In this document: piece by piece, positions 62,396-64,000 of the stretch
Layout: every line of letters starts with the position of its first letter
Position numbering within the stretch: position 1 is the stretch's first letter
Source: an uncultured Phascolarctobacterium sp.
GTDB taxonomy: Bacteria > Bacillota > Negativicutes > Acidaminococcales > Acidaminococcaceae
Assembly (NCBI GenBank): GCA_949285135.1
Contig: CASDXO010000007.1
Coordinates: forward strand, 124,001-188,000
Reading direction: 5' to 3'
Length of the DNA: 64,000 nucleotides
Made by a program: the position numbers and the translations under genes
Notes under the pieces: generated by a model
Told to the model about the DNA's origin: nothing
Database searches by the model: none
What the model saw: only the letters and a program-made list of their open reading frames with translations

Positions 62396-63766
62396 TTATG
62401 CTTCTTCGCCGCCGATAACGGACAGTATTTCTGCTGTTTTTGCTGCCAGCAGCTCTTTGTTGCCTTTTGTTTCCACATTAAGTCGCATTACCGGCTCCGT
62501 ATTGGAAGTTCTGACATTAAAGCGCCAGTCTTCATAGGCTACGCTCAGACCATCCATATGATCCTGCTGCCCGTCAGCATATCTGCGTCCCAGTTCTGCC
62601 AAAATTTCCGGAGCATTATCAACTTTCCTGTTAATCTCGCCACTGCAGGGGAATAATGTTACTCTTTCTTCTACCAGCTCCGAAAGTTTTTTGCCGCTGC
62701 GGCACATAAGCTCCGTTACCAAAAGCCAGGGAATCATGCCGCTGTCACAATAGGAAAAATCGCGGAAATAATGGTGAGCAGACATCTCTCCGCCATATAA
62801 GACGCCATTGGCACGCATACATTCTTTCATAAAGGCGTGACCGCTCTTACAGCGCACCGGCACACCGCCATCACGCTGCAAAATAGCTTCTGTATTCCAA
62901 GTCAGCCGTGGATCGTACATAATCTTTGCGCCCGGTTCTTTTTTAAGGAAAGCTTCGGCCAGCAGTCCTACGATATAATAACCCTCAATAAATTCAGCTT
63001 TTTCGTCAAATAAAAAGCATCTGTCAAAATCACCGTCCCAAGCAATACCAAGGTCGGCTTTTTCCCTGCGTACCACCTCTGCCGTTGCTTCGCGATTGGG
63101 CAGCAGCAAAGGATTGGGCACACCATTAGGAAAACTGCCGTCCGGTATTTCATTGATGGTCACAAATTCAAAGGGCAAATGCTTTGCCAGTTCCTGCAGT
63201 ATCGGTCCGGCTCCGCCATTACCTGGATTAGCCACAATCTTCATGGGCTTCAGCGCTGTTGTATCCACATAAGTCAGCAAATGTTCGATATAGGCAGGCA
63301 CAATATCAATTTTTTCTGCTGCACCCATAGTCTTACCTGCTACCAGACAATGAGTAAAATTAGCGGCCGCTGCCATTTCCCCAATTTCTTTGAGGCCGGT
63401 ATCGCCGGATACGGGACGTGCTCCTTTACGTACCAGTTTCATACCATTATATTCCTTAGGATTATGGCTGGCAGTAACCATGATGCCGCCATCAGCATCA
63501 AGATGCGCTGTGGCAAAATAAATCATCTCCGTACCACACTGCCCGATATCAAGTACTTTAGTTCCACCATGACGCAGTCCTTCCGTCAGTGCATCCACAA
63601 GGCTGCGCCCACTGAGGCGGATATCGTGTCCCACAACTACAGTTTCTGCCGCAAACATGGCAGAAAAAATACGGCCCACCCTGTAAGCTAATTCTTCATT
63701 AACTTCTTCCGGATATACGCCGCGTACGTCATAGGCTTTAAAGGCTTTATTTGTTATCTCCATCAT
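62396..63766 (-). CDS. Phosphomannomutase/phosphoglucomutase
   Basis: A 456-residue alpha-D-phosphohexomutase. The catalytic phosphoserine loop is seen as TASHNPKEYNGMK, the metal loop as WDGDFDRCF, the sugar loop as GGEMSAHHYF and the phosphate-binding loop as RTSNTEPVMRLNVE. The domain order is normal. The ATG at 63766 has AAGGGAG upstream. With GalU and GalE it makes UDP-glucose and UDP-galactose. Both mannose and glucose phosphates could be substrates (ManB/AlgC-like). Confidence 0.93.
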   Translation of the reverse strand: MMEITNKAFKAYDVRGVYPEEVNEELAYRVGRIFSAMFAAETVVVGHDIRLSGRSLVDALTEGLRHGGTKVLDIGQCGTEMIYFATAHLDADGGIMVTASHNPKEYNGMKLVRKGARPVSGDTGLKEIGEMAAAANFTHCLVAGKTMGAAEKIDIVPAYIEHLLTYVDTTALKPMKIVANPGNGGAGPILQELAKHLPFEFVTINEIPDGSFPNGVPNPLLLPNREATAEVVRREKADLGIAWDGDFDRCFLFDEKAEFIEGYYIVGLLAEAFLKKEPGAKIMYDPRLTWNTEAILQRDGGVPVRCKSGHAFMKECMRANGVLYGGEMSAHHYFRDFSYCDSGMIPWLLVTELMCRSGKKLSELVEERVTLFPCSGEINRKVDNAPEILAELGRRYADGQQDHMDGLSVAYEDWRFNVRTSNTEPVMRLNVETKGNKELLAAKTAEILSVIGGEEA

Positions 63767-63836
63767 TTTAACGCTCCCTTGCATACTAAATAAGCTTCCG
63801 ACTAAACTGTTAATTATGTTATTATTCGCGCAGAAA

Positions 63837-63870
63837 AGAAAAAATCCTGCCTGAGCCCATACTCAGGCAG
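63837..63870 (-). terminator. Terminator of the partial gene at the right edge
   Basis: CTGCCTGAG and CTCAGGCAG stem with a 6-nt loop, followed by GATTTTTTC on the minus strand. Confidence 0.82.
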
Positions 63871-63878
63871 AATCCAGC

Positions 63879-64000
63879 TCAAATTTTATAATCTATTGCT
63901 GCCAGCACTCTTTCTGCAGCACCTCCCAGGTACCAACGCACCACTGTAAAAAATGGTACCGTCCTGCCTGCCGCATCCGGCAACAGCAGGGTTTCTGCCA
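63879..64000 (-). CDS. C-terminal fragment of an unrecognised protein
   Basis: Only the last 39 codons and the TGA are inside the window. The tail includes PDAAGRTVPFFTVVRWYL and ends RVLAAIDYKI. There is no recognisable motif. The gene continues beyond the right edge. A terminator immediately follows its stop codon, which supports a real end of gene. Confidence 0.55.
   Translation of the reverse strand, partial: AETLLLPDAAGRTVPFFTVVRWYLGGAAERVLAAIDYKI

Noticed and set aside
1-64000. CRISPR array, insertion sequence, prophage or integron
   Set aside because: No spaced direct repeats, no transposase, integrase or phage structural gene, and no terminal repeats were seen on reading both strands.

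Overview
The window reads as a chromosomal stretch of an anaerobic, diderm Firmicute, most likely a member of the Negativicutes (an Acidaminococcaceae/Phascolarctobacterium-like organism is my best guess). This is inferred from gene content, not from a database match. The clues are Firmicute-style regulation (a leucine T-box, A/T-rich sigma-A promoters, strong AGGAGG ribosome sites, GTG and TTG starts), an RND efflux pump that needs an outer membrane, and anaerobe oxygen-defence proteins (superoxide reductase, flavodiiron protein). Almost all genes lie on the minus strand, so operons below are described in the minus-strand direction.

Layout. 1-1910: amino-acid ABC operon with two tandem paralogous binding proteins and the start of a permease. 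1954-2163: a probable independent structured RNA gene with its own promoter. 2265-5472: HD-GYP protein, three tRNAs (Asn, Glu, Val), a YhcH-family protein and an ABC-F ATPase. 5537-8036: superoxide reductase, family 4 uracil-DNA glycosylase, class 3 lipase. 8164-13157: sugar-type ABC transporter operon (binding protein, two permeases, ATPase), a sugar-phosphate isomerase-like protein and a possible 19-residue membrane peptide. 13329-16604: cold-shock protein, GIY-YIG protein, cyclophilin, unknown membrane protein, M20 peptidase. 16720-18712: leuA with a leucine T-box. 18811-23568: Ca2+-type P-ATPase, CorC/HlyC-type CBS protein and flavodoxin-ferredoxin protein. 23645-27155: small YbjN-like protein, flavodiiron protein, SbmA/YddA-like ABC exporter. 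27258-33015: RND pump (membrane fusion protein plus inner-membrane pump) and a secreted protein of unknown role. 33216-35844 (plus strand): SsuABC-type ABC importer. 35890-39350: Nramp transporter, acetyltransferase, DUF4127 protein. 39426-42100: second amino-acid ABC operon. 42284-49520: purine operon purE-purF-purM-purN-purH(N-terminal domain only)-purD-guaB behind a promoter and an attenuator-like hairpin. 49617-53485: clpB and a divergent lrgA/lrgB-type pair. 53550-57731: metF, methionine synthase activation subunit, metH and a small unknown gene. 57825-60443: tRNA-Ser, tadA, ABC-F ATPase. 60477-63766: phosphoglucomutase/phosphomannomutase, galU, galE. 63879-64000: C-terminal end of an unrecognised gene.

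How the genes work together. The window is mainly housekeeping and uptake. Purine synthesis runs from PRPP amination (PurF) to XMP (GuaB) in one operon, apart from steps encoded elsewhere, notably AICAR transformylase. MetF, the activation subunit and MetH form a cobalamin-dependent methionine unit. PGM, GalU and GalE supply UDP-sugars. No phage, transposon, integrase or CRISPR array was seen.

The most unusual signals are the promoter-driven RNA element at 1954-2163, the 19-residue ORF at 8164-8223, a guaB product colinear with the protozoan Tritrichomonas foetus enzyme, the single-domain PurH, and an intercistronic hairpin directly after the last or only binding-protein gene of all four ABC importers.
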